A stretch of DNA of 64,000 nt from Paenibacillus koleovorans NBRC 103111 (GTDB lineage Bacteria > Bacillota > Bacilli > Paenibacillales > NBRC-103111). Below, in pieces: positions 8,818-16,691 of the stretch. The first letter of the stretch is position 1. Each line of letters starts with the position of its first letter. The notes under the pieces were generated by a model. The model made no database searches, had not been told where the DNA came from, and saw only the letters and a program-made list of their open reading frames with translations. Location: NCBI RefSeq assembly GCF_004000845.1, contig NZ_BIMA01000022.1:1-64000 (forward strand), read 5' to 3'. Position numbers and translations under genes: made by a program.

Positions 8818-9693
8818 CTATACATAAGCTCTCAGCTCCTGTCGCAACGACTCCGTAATCTCCGTCATCGGCAGCCTCAAGCTGCCGGAATCCAGCATTC
8901 CCTGCCGCGCCAACAACCACTTGAGCGGAGCCGGATTCGGCTCCTGGAAGAGCAACCGAATGAGAGGCACCAGCTCGTCGAATACGGCTTTCGCTTCAAT
9001 TGCCTGACCTGAACGGACTTGAGCAAACATCTCGACGAAACGTTCCGTCCGCACACTGGAAGAAGCGAGCATCCCTCCACTCGCGCCGACGCACAATGCG
9101 GCAAAGAAGTAGAAATCTTCGCCACACAAAATCGGCTTCGATTCCGTCCGACTCAGCTCGATCACATTGCTCAACCCGCCCGAGCTGTCTTTTAGCCCGA
9201 TAACCCCCGGGATCGCCAGGATGTTTCGCAGCGTATCCACACTAAGCGAGACACCCGTCCGGTACGGGATGTCGTAGGCAATAACCGGCAGGCCGGTTTC
9301 GGCTGCCAGGCGGAAGTGCTCCACGATCCCTGCCGCGGAGGGGCGGCTGTAATACGGCACGACGACGAGCGCAGCATCGGCGCCAAGCTTAAGCGCCTGC
9401 TCGGTTCGCCGTACTGTACCGATCGTATCGTTCGTCCCAGTCCCCACCACCACAGGGATGCGTCGACCAAGCGCGTCCAAAACCTCGACCGTTGCAGAGT
9501 ACAATCGTTCGACTTCCTCCCAAGCCAAAGTCGGCGATTCACCCGTCGTCCCTGCTACTACTATTCCGTGAATGCCTTGCTCCACCAAACGCTCGACATA
9601 GCGGCGATACGATCTCAAATCCAGCTCCCCGCTAGTAGTGAAGGGGGTCACGACCGGTGTATACACCCCTTGTAATGTGGCTGCCGTCAACAT
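8818..9693 (-). CDS. dapA: DapA-family aldolase (4-hydroxy-tetrahydrodipicolinate synthase or paralogue)
   Basis: 291 residues, exact family length. The signature GTTGESPTL is near residue 48, the catalytic Tyr lies in YDIPYRTG and the Schiff-base Lys in GLKDSSGG. DapA condenses pyruvate with aspartate semialdehyde in lysine and diaminopimelate synthesis. Paralogues in the same family split or form other 2-keto acids, and Firmicutes often hold several, so the substrate is not certain here, particularly because it stands apart from other lysine genes and is divergent from a LysR regulator. GAGGAG precedes the ATG. Confidence 0.82.
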   Translation of the reverse strand: MLTAATLQGVYTPVVTPFTTSGELDLRSYRRYVERLVEQGIHGIVVAGTTGESPTLAWEEVERLYSATVEVLDALGRRIPVVVGTGTNDTIGTVRRTEQALKLGADAALVVVPYYSRPSAAGIVEHFRLAAETGLPVIAYDIPYRTGVSLSVDTLRNILAIPGVIGLKDSSGGLSNVIELSRTESKPILCGEDFYFFAALCVGASGGMLASSSVRTERFVEMFAQVRSGQAIEAKAVFDELVPLIRLLFQEPNPAPLKWLLARQGMLDSGSLRLPMTEITESLRQELRAYV

Positions 9694-9733
9694 AAGCCAA
9701 CAACTCCTCTCCGAATATCCACTATTTGAGCTT

Positions 9734-9745
9734 ACTATACCATGG
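9734..9745 (-). promoter_or_regulatory. Extended -10 promoter of the dapA-like gene
   Basis: On the minus strand TGGTATAGT forms an extended -10 element (TG, one base, TATAGT). No good -35 box is seen. The region up to 9829 also has to hold the lysR promoter; the LysR product may bind here. Confidence 0.45.
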
Positions 9746-9829
9746 ACGTTTTGATCGGAGTTATCTATACTTCTTGATACATGCTATCGATAAATCCGAT
9801 AATCGGACCATACGGGGAGGCTTTTACAA

Positions 9830-10732
9830 ATGGACATGACCACCTTCCAAACGTTCAGGGAAGTCATTCGTTGCCAGAGCTATACGAAAGCAGCCGAGCA
9901 GCTGGGTTATGCCCAATCCAGCGTCACGGCGCAAATCCAGAAGCTGGAGCAAGCTTACGGGGTACCGCTGTTCGAAAGGCATGCCCGGGGTATGAGGCTG
10001 ACGGCGGCAGGGGAGACGCTTTGGGAGCTGGTGCGGCCGATGCTCGAGCTGTATCAGGAGTCGAAGGAGAAGGTGGGAAAGCAGACAACGGGCCCCATGT
10101 CGGTCGGGACGATTGAATCGTTGGCCGCTTTCTATTTGCCTCCCTATTTGCAAACTTGGCAATCCCATTTTCCGGACAAACGCCTGTCGCTATACCCGGT
10201 ACAAGAATCGCTGCTAGTGGAAAAGGTGAGAGAGGGGGAATTCGATTTTGGAATTTGGCTTGATCAAGAACAGACTCCCGAACATCCGTCTCTGGACAGC
10301 GTTACGCTGCGTAAGGAAGAGCTCTTGCTCATCGCCGCCCCTGAGCATCCGCTCAGCAGCCAAGCCATTGTCGAGTTGAACGATTTGGCTGGCGAAAGGT
10401 TTATTTTTCCCGAGGAAACATGCCTGTACCGAACCCGCTTCGTGAGGTTGCTTAGAGATCATGGCATTTCTTATGAAGTTGCTTTCGAATTGGGAAGCTT
10501 AGAGGCGATCAAACAATGTGTACGCTTCAACCTAGGCTTGGCGGTAATGCCGCGGATTGCGGTTAACGATGAGCTCCGTCAGGGCAAATTAGTCGATTTG
10601 GCCTTTGCGCACCCCGACCTGGACTTTTCGATCCGACTGCTTTATCACAAGAAAAAATGGCTGTCGCGATCTCATCATTTTTTTATCGAACTGTTGACCA
10701 AAGGTTCCCAATCCTCTGCTCCTATGATATAA
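9830..10732 (+). CDS. LysR-family transcriptional regulator
   Basis: 300 residues with the typical layout: winged helix at residues 1-62 (FREVIRCQSYTKAAEQLGYA, SSVTAQIQKLE) and a type 2 periplasmic-binding effector domain from about residue 90. GGGGAGG precedes the ATG. It is divergent from the dapA-like gene, the usual arrangement for a LysR protein that controls its neighbour; this is inference. Its stop codon overlaps the -10 box of the next gene. Confidence 0.9.
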   Translation: MDMTTFQTFREVIRCQSYTKAAEQLGYAQSSVTAQIQKLEQAYGVPLFERHARGMRLTAAGETLWELVRPMLELYQESKEKVGKQTTGPMSVGTIESLAAFYLPPYLQTWQSHFPDKRLSLYPVQESLLVEKVREGEFDFGIWLDQEQTPEHPSLDSVTLRKEELLLIAAPEHPLSSQAIVELNDLAGERFIFPEETCLYRTRFVRLLRDHGISYEVAFELGSLEAIKQCVRFNLGLAVMPRIAVNDELRQGKLVDLAFAHPDLDFSIRLLYHKKKWLSRSHHFFIELLTKGSQSSAPMI

Positions 10733-10763
10733 TGTAATTACGTAATACGATATTACGTAATTA
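10723..10763 (+). promoter_or_regulatory. Extended -10 promoter overlapped by a perfect palindrome
   Basis: TGATATAAT at 10725-10733 is an extended -10 box that contains the lysR stop codon. Immediately after it, TAATTACGTAATA and TATTACGTAATTA at 10735-10763 form a perfect 13-bp inverted repeat around CGA, covering the expected transcription start. This is a textbook repressor site; the downstream ArsR-like protein is the obvious candidate for binding it (inference). Confidence 0.75.
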
Positions 10764-10783
10764 ATCAAAAGGAGATGAACGGA

Positions 10784-11938
10784 ATGACGCATACATCTCG
10801 CGACTACGGAGCTGAAATCGATCAACTGCATCATAAATTGGAGGAGCTGACTTCGCTTGTTCAGCGGCTAGTCAACGACCAGATACCTCAGGACAAAGCA
10901 ACCTTCAAACCAACGGCAGCCATTCAAGCTTTGCCGGTATCGGAAGCGACAGTATTAGAAAGTCACGATAAGGAACCGATCGGTGCGATCTACTATTCCG
11001 GCCACCTGATGGGAACGGCCCACCGCATGCAATGGGAGCCGCAAGAACGCGGGATCGAGCAGCTGCTCGGCATCAATGGGGAGAAAGCGGCTAAAGTGCT
11101 GGCCGCTCTGGGTCACAAGCAAAGGCTGGATCTATTGAAAGAAGTGTTGAAGGAGCCAATGACCGGGGTGGAGCTCGTGGAACGTCTTCAAATGGGTACG
11201 ACAGGGCAGCTGTATCATCATCTGAAAGCTTTGACCGGATCCGACCTGCTCGAGCAAGAAGAAAGAGGGGGGCGTTACGTCGTGCCTAGAGCCCGCATGC
11301 TGCCTCTGTTGTTGCTGCTGGCTTCGGTAGGCGATGTGCTGGATACGAGCGATTACATCGACATGACGCTAGTGCGCAATCAGCCAGTCGACTATTTGGG
11401 CGATTCCGCGGTTGCGGAAGGCTATGATGCGCATGTACTGCTCTGGGCGGTGCTGGAAAATACGATTCTCGAGCATCGGGCCGGGTTTTGCAGCGAGGTG
11501 AGCATTTTTATCCACGAGGACGGAGGCATCACGGTTGCCGACAATGGACGAGGGATACCGGTCAAGGTACTTCCGCAGACGGAGAAGCCGATCGTTCAAT
11601 CGGTGATGACCGATCTGCAGCGGCTAGGGAGCGGGTATGTTGCGCCGGGGGCGGAGAAAGGGATCAGCATCGCGGTCGTGAACGCCTTATCCCAACTGTT
11701 GACCGTGGAAATTCGCCGCGAGGGCAAACAATATCGACAGCAATACCGGGGCGGCATCCCGCTCACAGGCGTCCAAATTGTCGGAGCTGCTTCAGAGACC
11801 GGCACATCCGTCACGTTAACGCCTAACCGCGATATTTTCACACGCCCGGTGAGTCGAAATGTTGTCGAGCTGCGCCGAAGCGAACTGCAGACGCTTTATC
11901 CGGAGCTGAAAGTAACGATCGAGAACGGTAGCTGCTGA
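10784..11938 (+). CDS. ArsR-like winged helix fused to a GyrB-type GHKL domain lacking the catalytic Glu
   Basis: 384 residues from the ATG after GGAGATG; an in-frame ATG at 10775 overlaps the binding site. Residues 8-34 look like a coiled coil. Residues 100-170 form an ArsR-type winged helix (LAALGHKQRLDLLKEVL, LYHHLKALTGSDLLEQ). Residues about 214-350 line up with the ATPase domain of GyrB/ParE: AGFCSEVSIFIHEDGGITV, DNGRGIP at 253-259, VVNALSQLLTVEIRREGKQY near 298-317, and TSVTLTPNRDIF near 341. Where GyrB has the catalytic Glu of VYEVVDN, this protein has Ala222 (WAVLEN), while Asn226 is kept; the glycine-rich lid is changed to GAEKGIS. It therefore may bind ATP without hydrolysing it. 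No transducer or topoisomerase domain follows. It is probably an autoregulated sensor; the function is unknown. Confidence 0.82.
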   Translation: MTHTSRDYGAEIDQLHHKLEELTSLVQRLVNDQIPQDKATFKPTAAIQALPVSEATVLESHDKEPIGAIYYSGHLMGTAHRMQWEPQERGIEQLLGINGEKAAKVLAALGHKQRLDLLKEVLKEPMTGVELVERLQMGTTGQLYHHLKALTGSDLLEQEERGGRYVVPRARMLPLLLLLASVGDVLDTSDYIDMTLVRNQPVDYLGDSAVAEGYDAHVLLWAVLENTILEHRAGFCSEVSIFIHEDGGITVADNGRGIPVKVLPQTEKPIVQSVMTDLQRLGSGYVAPGAEKGISIAVVNALSQLLTVEIRREGKQYRQQYRGGIPLTGVQIVGAASETGTSVTLTPNRDIFTRPVSRNVVELRRSELQTLYPELKVTIENGSC

Positions 11939-11942
11939 AGGC

Positions 11943-12194
11943 TTACTCCGGCAGGCGGTACCGCATACGCTTCGGCTGACTGTTCTTGCCATTGCCGTCG
12001 CCTTGGTCGTCGTCCTCCTCTTTTGCTTCTTTCTCTTCATGAAACTCGACTGGCGATTGCCCCATGATCGCATCGAAGGGCGTATAGCTGCTGTCCGGCA
12101 CTTTGTTCGTGAACAACAGCTTGACGAAGATGTACACAACCAACCCGACAATCGGGACAATCAAGGCCAACATCAAATACAGGGCGATGTCCAT
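11943..12194 (-). CDS. Small membrane protein, DUF3951-like
   Basis: 83 residues. One transmembrane helix at residues 5-27, then a cytoplasmic segment with SYTPFDAIMGQSPVEFHEEK, which resembles the small DUF3951 proteins of Bacillales, and an acidic then basic low-complexity tail. AAGGAGACG lies upstream of the ATG. It converges with the ArsR-GyrB-like gene with 4 bases between the stop codons and is divergent from the HAD gene. Function unknown; the family name is from memory and moderately sure. Confidence 0.7.
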   Translation of the reverse strand: MDIALYLMLALIVPIVGLVVYIFVKLLFTNKVPDSSYTPFDAIMGQSPVEFHEEKEAKEEDDDQGDGNGKNSQPKRMRYRLPE

Positions 12195-12240
12195 CTTGGG
12201 CGTCTCCTTTTCGCTTTTATATTCCGATTTAAGCTTCCTT

Positions 12241-12249
12241 TGTTATAAT
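12241..12249 (+). promoter_or_regulatory. Extended -10 promoter of the HAD phosphatase gene
   Basis: TGTTATAAT gives TG, one base and a consensus TATAAT, 40 bases before the start codon; the -35 is poor. Confidence 0.55.
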
Positions 12250-12289
12250 AGAACAGTCGATAGAGAAAGAAAAGGATGGAGAGTGGAGC

Positions 12290-13108
12290 ATGATCAAGCT
12301 GGCGGTTTTTGATGTGGACGGAACGCTTCGGGATCGGGAGTACATGCCCGATTCGACAAGAGCGGCTCTGCAGCGTCTGAGAGAGCGAGGAATTGCGCTG
12401 GCGCTCTGCACCGGGCGAAGCGAGCATGAGATGGCGTCGCTTCGCGAGGAGCTCGGCATCGACTGGGCCGTCACCTGCAACGGTAGCCATGTGGGCTACC
12501 GAGGGAAGACGGTGCTCGGCAGCGCGTTTGCCGCAGAGACGGTTAAGCAATGGCTGACGGAGGCGGAGGCGAAGGATCATGGGCTGGTCCTGTACGGCTC
12601 GGAGCGTATGCTGACGAACCGCCCCGATTCGCCGTGGTTCCGCCAGGCGCAGCGGGAAATCGGTTTCATGGAGCCTGATCCGATCGCAAGCCCGGAGCAC
12701 CCGGTCCCGGACATTTATCAATGCATCGTCTTCTGCGACGAACAGGAGGAAACCGGCTATTTGAGCGTACCGCTTGCATCCCCTGATACGGTTCAAGCTT
12801 ATTATACGCATCGTTGGCGCCCGTGGGCGATCGACATCAACCCGGCGGGGATGAACAAAGCGGTAGGGCTTCGGCGACTGCTCGACCATCTCGGCCTGCG
12901 TGCGGAAGAAGTGGCGGCGTTCGGCGACGGGCTGAACGATCTGGAGATGATTTCTTCCGTCGGCAGCGGCATCGCGATGGGCAATGCGATCGAGGAGCTG
13001 AAGGCTAGAGCGGCATTCGTGACGAAAACGATGCATGAAGACGGCATCGCCTATGCCGTCGATCAGTTCGTTTTACCCCAACTCGAGAAGAGGGATGTTC
13101 GTGCCTAA
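12290..13108 (+). CDS. HAD-superfamily hydrolase, Cof/type IIB
   Basis: 272 residues. Motif I DVDGT at the N terminus, motif II in LCTGRS near residue 42, and motif IV GDGLNDLEM near residue 209 show a Cof-type phosphatase with a C2B cap. Members dephosphorylate sugar phosphates or nucleotides such as pyridoxal phosphate or FMN in the cytoplasm; the substrate is not readable. The 3' end overlaps the chosen start of the next gene by 14 bases, so the two are translationally coupled. Confidence 0.9.
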   Translation: MIKLAVFDVDGTLRDREYMPDSTRAALQRLRERGIALALCTGRSEHEMASLREELGIDWAVTCNGSHVGYRGKTVLGSAFAAETVKQWLTEAEAKDHGLVLYGSERMLTNRPDSPWFRQAQREIGFMEPDPIASPEHPVPDIYQCIVFCDEQEETGYLSVPLASPDTVQAYYTHRWRPWAIDINPAGMNKAVGLRRLLDHLGLRAEEVAAFGDGLNDLEMISSVGSGIAMGNAIEELKARAAFVTKTMHEDGIAYAVDQFVLPQLEKRDVRA

Positions 13109-14651
13109 TTTATTGCAACGGGCCGCTTCAGCCGCCGCCTCCTGCGAGTGCGGCCATCATAAGCCGGTTACACTCGAGACGATTGTTGTGGAGCGCGGCG
13201 CGCTGCAACGTGTGCCGGTGTATTTGGCTGCGCAACACCATACTAGTGTGGCGGTCGTTGCGGATGCGAACACGTACGAAGCATCCGCCGAGAAGCTGAT
13301 GCATCTGCTGGCGGAGCAAGGCATCCACGCGCAGCTCGTGCTCGTGAAGCCGAATGAGCAAGGCGATGTAGTGGCCGATGAGGCGGCGTTGGTGCAAGTC
13401 ATGATCGAGGTGCCGCATCTCGCCGTGAGCGCTTTGCTCGCGGTCGGCGCAGGCACGATTCACGACTTGGTGCGTTATGCCGCGTTCAAGATGGGCAAGT
13501 CGTTTATTTCCGTCCCGACAGCGGCTTCCGTGGACGGCTTCAATTCCGTCGGCGCTCCGCTCATCCTCCGCGGCCATAAGACGACGCTGCCGGCGATCGC
13601 GCCGATCGCCCTGTTCGCCGACCTGGATGTTTTGATGGCGGCGCCTAAGCGCCTAACGGCGGCAGGGTTCGGAGACATGCTTGGCAAGTGCACGTCGCTG
13701 TTCGACTGGCAGTTCGCCCACCGTGCGGCCGGCGAGCCCTACTGCCCTGCGGTTGCGCAACTCACCCAGGAAGCCCTCGACAGCTGTCTTCGGGATGTGG
13801 AGGAGATCGCCTCGGGCAGCGAGCAGGGGCTGCGCACGCTGATGGAGGCGCTTATCCAATCCGGCCTCGCCATGATGCTGTTCGGCCAGTCGCACTCGGC
13901 GTCCGGCTCCGAACATCATCTATCGCATTACTGGGAGATGGAATATTTGCGTCTTGGCCGCAAGCAGCTGCTGCACGGCGCCAAGGTCGGGGTTGCCAGC
14001 GCGGAGATCGCGTGGCTGTACCGCAGCATCTCTCGTCCGGCGGACTGGCCGGAGATGGACGAGCTGGTCGAGTGGCTGCCGACGCCGGAGCAGCTCCGGG
14101 AATGGCTCGCCGGTGCCGGCGGACCGACGACGCCTCAGGAGATCGGCATCGACGAAGAACTGCTCAAGCGCAGCTTGCGCGAGGCGCATCGCGTGCGCAA
14201 TCGCTATACGATGCTTAGAGCGTACAACGAATCAAGAGCCGCTGAGCCAATCGTTGCCGACAGCTCACATCCGACAACGCCGGCAGCCCCTGATTGGAAT
14301 GGCGTGATCCCGATTCTCCGCAGCTTTGACGAGAGCAAAGCCAGAGCGTTCTACGTGGACTTCCTCGGCATGCAAGTCGACTTCGAGCACCGGTTCGAGC
14401 CGAGCCTGCCGCTCTACATGCAAGTGTCGCTCGGCGAGGTGAAGCTGCACTTGTCGGAGCATCACGGCGATTGTACGCCGGGCTCGGCGGTGCGCATCGA
14501 AATGAAAGGGATCGCACAATATCATGCTTCCTTGCTTGCGAAGCACTACGGCAACGCGCGTCCCGGACTAAGCAAGACTCCATGGGGCTCCAAGGAGATG
14601 AGCATTCAGGATCCGTTCGGCAATCGCGTCATTTTGTACGAATGGCTGTAA
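13095..14651 (+). CDS. egsA: sn-Glycerol-1-phosphate dehydrogenase fused to a VOC/glyoxalase-like domain
   Basis: 518 residues; the start chosen is the ATG after GAGAAGAGG, inside the end of the HAD gene (an earlier in-frame ATG at 13035 is possible but lies deep in that gene). Residues 1-385 match AraM/EgsA: NAD-binding VGAGTIHDLVRY near 117, TAASVDGFNS, GFGDMLGK (Asp194), GSEHHLSHYW (His274 or nearby) and LLHGAKVGV (His294), the likely metal ligands. This enzyme makes sn-glycerol 1-phosphate from DHAP, used by PcrB for ether lipid precursors. After a Ser/Pro/Thr linker, residues 401-518 form a complete bleomycin-resistance-type VOC domain ending in DPFGNRVILYEW. Family members are normally about 390 residues with no such domain, so this is a fusion of unknown purpose. 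Confidence 0.88.
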   Translation: MFVPNLLQRAASAAASCECGHHKPVTLETIVVERGALQRVPVYLAAQHHTSVAVVADANTYEASAEKLMHLLAEQGIHAQLVLVKPNEQGDVVADEAALVQVMIEVPHLAVSALLAVGAGTIHDLVRYAAFKMGKSFISVPTAASVDGFNSVGAPLILRGHKTTLPAIAPIALFADLDVLMAAPKRLTAAGFGDMLGKCTSLFDWQFAHRAAGEPYCPAVAQLTQEALDSCLRDVEEIASGSEQGLRTLMEALIQSGLAMMLFGQSHSASGSEHHLSHYWEMEYLRLGRKQLLHGAKVGVASAEIAWLYRSISRPADWPEMDELVEWLPTPEQLREWLAGAGGPTTPQEIGIDEELLKRSLREAHRVRNRYTMLRAYNESRAAEPIVADSSHPTTPAAPDWNGVIPILRSFDESKARAFYVDFLGMQVDFEHRFEPSLPLYMQVSLGEVKLHLSEHHGDCTPGSAVRIEMKGIAQYHASLLAKHYGNARPGLSKTPWGSKEMSIQDPFGNRVILYEWL

Positions 14652-14690
14652 GGCTGTCAGGTATTGTAGCGGATTTTCGAATTAACAAGT

Positions 14691-14719
14691 TTGCAGCAAC
14701 GCGTTACTGGCGCTAAAAT
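14691..14719 (+). promoter_or_regulatory. Promoter of the sugar isomerase-like gene
   Basis: TTGCAG at 14691-14696 and TAAAAT at 14714-14719 with a 17-base spacer. Confidence 0.6.
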
Positions 14720-14765
14720 AAGATTGCCTTCCGTTTTTCCTATTCCAATTCCTGAGGTGACGATT

Positions 14766-15527
14766 ATGAAGCGAGAAAACATTGCCGCTCAGCTGTATAC
14801 GCTACGCGAGTTTTGCAAGACGCCGGAGGATCTGGCGCAGACGTTGAAGAAGGTGCGCGCCATCGGCTACGAGGCGGTGCAAGTGTCGGGCGTCGGTCCG
14901 ATCGATCCGGCTGTCGTAAAGCAGCTTGCCGACGAGAACGGCTTGAAGATCGTAGCTACTCATGTTAGCTATGACCGGATGAAGGACGATTTCGATCGCC
15001 TGGTGGCGGAGCATAAGCTGTGGGACTGCAAGTACATCGGAATCGGCAGCATTCCGGCTTCATATCGCGGATCGTACGAGGGGTACTCCAATTTCGCCTT
15101 AGAAGCGTCGGTTGTTAGCCGCAAGCTGAAGGAAGCCGGGCTGCAATTCATTTACCACAATCATAAGTTCGAGTTCGAGAAATATAACGGCAAGCCGGCG
15201 TTGCAAATTTTGCTGGACGAGTCGGATCCGGATTCATTCGGCTTCGAGATCGATACTTACTGGGTGCATGCAGGCGGAGGCAGTGCGGCCGAATGGGTGC
15301 GTAAGGTGAAAGGCCGGATGGGTGCCGTCCATTTGAAGGACATGGCGATCGTTGAGGATAAGCAGGTGTACGCGGAAATCGGCGAGGGCAACATGCCTTG
15401 GGCGGAAATCATCGCAGCTTGCCGCGAGATCGGAGTCGAGTGGTATATTGTCGAACAAGACACTTGCCTTCGTGATCCGTTCGAGAGCTTGGCGATCAGC
15501 TTCAACAATTTGCAGAAATTCCTGTAA
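14766..15527 (+). CDS. Sugar phosphate isomerase/epimerase (xylose isomerase-like TIM barrel)
   Basis: 253 residues from the ATG after TGAGGTGA. The fold signals are a start with NIAAQLYTLREF, YHNHKFEFE near residue 124 and EIDTYWVHAGG near 163, with the metal-binding Glu, His and Asp residues expected for the IolE/IolI/Hyi group (PF01261). These enzymes isomerise or dehydrate inositol derivatives, ketoses or hydroxypyruvate. It is transcribed alone from its own promoter, so the pathway is not evident. Confidence 0.85.
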   Translation: MKRENIAAQLYTLREFCKTPEDLAQTLKKVRAIGYEAVQVSGVGPIDPAVVKQLADENGLKIVATHVSYDRMKDDFDRLVAEHKLWDCKYIGIGSIPASYRGSYEGYSNFALEASVVSRKLKEAGLQFIYHNHKFEFEKYNGKPALQILLDESDPDSFGFEIDTYWVHAGGGSAAEWVRKVKGRMGAVHLKDMAIVEDKQVYAEIGEGNMPWAEIIAACREIGVEWYIVEQDTCLRDPFESLAISFNNLQKFL

Positions 15528-15622
15528 TTCTCTCAACTTCGAGTTAGTAGAAGAACGGACTAGCCCCGAGCTTTCGCGCAGATGCGTTTTGCTGCCGATG
15601 GTCCGGGGTTTCTTCTTATGGC

Positions 15623-15652
15623 TTGTATAAACTGAAAGCAAGGCCATACAAT
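15623..15652 (+). promoter_or_regulatory. Promoter of the YihY/BrkB gene
   Basis: TTGTAT at 15623-15628 and TACAAT at 15647-15652, spacer 18. Confidence 0.5.
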
Positions 15653-15699
15653 TAGGGTATATAGATTTACATGGCATAAATGGGGAAGGAGTGAAGGGA

Positions 15700-16611
15700 A
15701 TGAGTCGAGGCAAAAAGAAACGATCTCCGTTCGGTTTCGCCCGGCAGCTGCTGTTCCGGGTGCGGGACGACGAAGTGCCGGCGTTGGCCGCGCAGCTGAC
15801 GTATTATTTGATTTTGGCGTTTTTCCCGTTCCTCATTTTCCTGATCAGCATTCTGGGGTTTGTGCGGTTGTCCGGGGAAGATGCGATCAGCATCTTTATC
15901 CGGCTGCTTCCGGTGGAGACAGGGGACACTGTGAGCGAAATCGTCCACGAGGTGTCCGGCGACAAAAGCGAGGCGCTGCTGTCCATCGGAATGATCGCGA
16001 CAATCTGGGCGGCGTCCAACGGCATCAACGCAGTGATCAAGGGGTTGAACAAGGCATACGACGAGGAGGAGAACCGGCCTTATTGGAAAGTCAGGGGGAT
16101 CTCACTGCTGTCCACGCTTGTGCTGGTGTTCGTCATCTTGCTGTCGATGCTCATGCTTATTTTCGGAAGGGCGATGGGGACGTACTTGTTCGAGCTGCTG
16201 CATTATCCAGCCGGGTTCACCCCGATCTGGCTGCTGCTGAAGACGGTAATCCCGCTTGCGTCAATGGTCGGCGTATTTTTGTTGCTATACCGCATGACGC
16301 CGAACCGCCGGCTGACGTTCCGCGAGGTGCTGCCCGGGGCGTTGTTTACGACAGTCGGATGGATCGCCACGTCCATGCTGTTTTCGTTTTACGTCAATCA
16401 CTTCGGCAACTATTCCAAGACGTACGGCAGCCTCGGCGGGGTCATCGTGCTGTTGATTTGGCTGTACATGAGCTCGATGATCATTCTCCTCGGAGGCGAG
16501 ATCAATGCGACACTAGCCTTCGACCGGGATGGACAGCACAAGCCTATGGGGAAAAAGTTCGGGATCGACGTGCCGTTCCTTGGGAGGCGGAAGCCGCCGA
16601 TGAGCGGGTGA
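15700..16611 (+). CDS. YihY/virulence factor BrkB family membrane protein
   Basis: 303 residues. The N-terminal VPALAAQLTYYLILAFFPFL, the central IATIWAASNGINAVIKGLNKAY and the C-terminal YGSLGGVIVLLIWLYMSS are hallmarks of the UPF0761/BrkB family. About six membrane helices are visible. The ATG at 15700 sits 9 bases after GGAAGGA; the GTG at 15691 is too close to that site. Proposed roles of relatives range from exporters to envelope maintenance; none is proven here. It converges on the acyltransferase gene through a shared terminator. Confidence 0.9.
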   Translation: MSRGKKKRSPFGFARQLLFRVRDDEVPALAAQLTYYLILAFFPFLIFLISILGFVRLSGEDAISIFIRLLPVETGDTVSEIVHEVSGDKSEALLSIGMIATIWAASNGINAVIKGLNKAYDEEENRPYWKVRGISLLSTLVLVFVILLSMLMLIFGRAMGTYLFELLHYPAGFTPIWLLLKTVIPLASMVGVFLLLYRMTPNRRLTFREVLPGALFTTVGWIATSMLFSFYVNHFGNYSKTYGSLGGVIVLLIWLYMSSMIILLGGEINATLAFDRDGQHKPMGKKFGIDVPFLGRRKPPMSG

Positions 16612-16645
16612 CCCTGAAATATTCGGTTTGTCGGTAGGCGGCAAG

Positions 16646-16688
16646 AAAAAAGGCAGTCTGGAGCGCGTTGCTCGCAGACTGCCTTTTT
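16646..16688. terminator. Bidirectional terminator
   Basis: AAAAAAGGCAGTCTG and CAGACTGCCTTTTT form a long stem with a 13-base loop, with A and T runs that serve both converging genes. Confidence 0.9.
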
Positions 16689-16691
16689 GTT

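Noticed and set aside
15563-15615. Possible terminator after the sugar isomerase-like gene
   Set aside because: Only a 5-bp CCCCG/CGGGG pair with a very large loop; too weak to call.
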